Assembly: GCA_013331415.1 (NCBI GenBank)
Contig: DUGL01000202.1
Coordinates: 4,722-35,751, forward strand
Reading direction: 5' to 3'
Length of the DNA: 31,030 bases
DNA from: Methanoregulaceae archaeon
GTDB taxonomy: Archaea > Halobacteriota > Methanomicrobia > Methanomicrobiales > Methanospirillaceae
A program made the position numbers and the translations under genes. The notes under the pieces were generated by a model. That model made no database searches. It saw only the letters and a list, made by a program, of their open reading frames with translations, and was not told the origin of the DNA. Shown here piece after piece: positions 30,374 to 31,030 of the stretch (positions within the stretch are counted from its first letter, which is position 1; the number at the start of each line of letters is the position of its first letter).

Positions 30374-30412
30374 CTTATAAAAACATCCTGTTGATATCTG
30401 AAAATAAAAAGG
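30374..30412 (-). promoter_or_regulatory. Candidate promoter of the Roadblock-secretion ATPase operon
   Basis: Two TATA-like elements lie on the minus strand: CCTTTTTATTTT (30412-30401) and GTTTTTATAAG (30384-30374). The upstream one would start transcription near 30380 and leave room for the GGTGG ribosome-binding site. The nearer one would start inside the gene. The upstream box is therefore the better candidate. Confidence 0.4.
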
Positions 30413-30540
30413 TTTGCCCCCGACGTTATTCTTCAGTAACCAGGTCTCTTTTCCTCAATCCGGCAGGAAAACGGCATTCTTTCTTCAGGCTCCGGGTGCA
30501 CCATTACTATTATGTGCGAAGGAAGTGGTATTGACTACTG

Positions 30541-31030
30541 ATGCAGATTCCGCGAGGCACATTCAGGGCACTGAAAAAAGGATGCGCCCTGAATTCCCTG
30601 ATTGATGAGCTTGTCCTGACTGCTTTTTCAGGATACTGCAGGATCATCGCTGATTCACGTTCGGTCACGCTCGTCTTTCAGCAGGGCATTATCCTCCTGG
30701 CTGAGTATGATACCCTTCAGGGAGATATCGCATGGACCCGGATCGTGCAGGACGGAAGGATGATTGTTGACGCCGTGATCAATGACCTGACTGCACCACA
30801 GGTAGATCTGGCCATCGAGTTCAGCCCGCAGGCCCGCGTAACAAATACACAGCCTCCCAGGAAAGGTGGCGACCAGGGAGATCAGCGCGGTCCAGCTCAA
30901 GCGGCAGTTCCGGTTCCGGATGATACAGGGGGAACCCGGGAACCCTTCCGCAGGGGGAGTGGTCCCGTTCGCCTGTACGAATCAGCTGAGACTGTTCGGA
31001 TTGCGGCAGGCGCCCAGGATTCAGCCCCCC
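30541..31030 (+). CDS. DUF2226-like protein (N-terminal part, cut by window edge)
   Basis: An open frame from ATG 30541 running off the right edge (163 complete codons seen). It begins MQIPRGTFRALKKG, continues FSGYCRIIADSRSVTLVFQQ and GIILLAEYDTLQGDIAWTRI, and then becomes a proline/glycine-rich linker from about residue 97. The N-terminal pattern (GYxRI, LVFxxGxIxxAEY, GDIAW) resembles the archaeal DUF2226 family; this is a by-eye match. It diverges from the Roadblock operon, and the 180 nt between them hold no other gene. Domains beyond the edge cannot be judged. Confidence 0.7.
   Translation, partial: MQIPRGTFRALKKGCALNSLIDELVLTAFSGYCRIIADSRSVTLVFQQGIILLAEYDTLQGDIAWTRIVQDGRMIVDAVINDLTAPQVDLAIEFSPQARVTNTQPPRKGGDQGDQRGPAQAAVPVPDDTGGTREPFRRGSGPVRLYESAETVRIAAGAQDSAP

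Overview
The window is a stretch of euryarchaeal chromosome, almost certainly from a hydrogenotrophic methanogen of the order Methanomicrobiales. It probably belongs to the Methanoregula/Methanosphaerula side of that order, but the genus cannot be fixed by eye. Four things support this: the archaeal S13-S4-S11-RpoD-L18e-L13-S9-RpoN-RpoK-enolase-S2 gene string, topoisomerase VI, deoxyhypusine synthase, and archaeal TATA boxes with several apparently leaderless starts. Coding is dense, with many 1-20 nt overlaps. I saw no rRNA, insertion sequence, phage gene or CRISPR array.

Layout. (1) 1-5379, minus strand: a translation/transcription operon led by tRNA-Ser(GCT). It runs rps13, rps4, rps11, rpoD (with two ferredoxin-like cysteine motifs), rpl18e, rpl13, rps9, rpoN, tRNA-Pro(CGG), rpoK, eno and the start of rps2. 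The tRNA-Pro begins on the base after the rpoN stop codon. (2) 5508-6482: deoxyhypusine synthase. (3) 6570-10530, minus strand: five consecutive CBS-domain genes with about 18 CBS motifs in total, driven from a strong TATA box. (4) 10750-12160, plus strand: an Era/Obg-like GTPase followed by two archaeal conserved families (DUF2073-like and a zinc-ribbon DUF2072-like protein). (5) 12551-16561: aIF1 (minus), a B12-type ribonucleotide reductase (minus) and cobyric acid synthase (plus). The last two diverge from one palindromic TATA box. A small ribbon-helix-helix-like protein follows cobQ.

(6) 16565-19564, minus strand: larB, nadM, a coiled-coil protein and a small cysteine-rich protein. (7) 19653-20395: a hairpin-rich non-coding stretch and a small secreted protein. 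(8) 20567-25040, plus strand: a membrane protein, hisS, top6B and top6A in one overlapping run. (9) 25286-30359, minus strand: two Roadblock/LC7 proteins, a GspE/FlaI-type secretion ATPase and two TadC/FlaJ-type membrane proteins. A DUF2226-like gene diverges from this operon and runs off the right edge.

The most interesting points are: the shared promoter that joins cobalamin synthesis to a cobalamin-dependent enzyme; the translational coupling of larB and nadM, which suggests a nickel-pincer cofactor route; the pairing of Roadblock proteins with a type IV pilus-like motor; and the five-gene CBS array.
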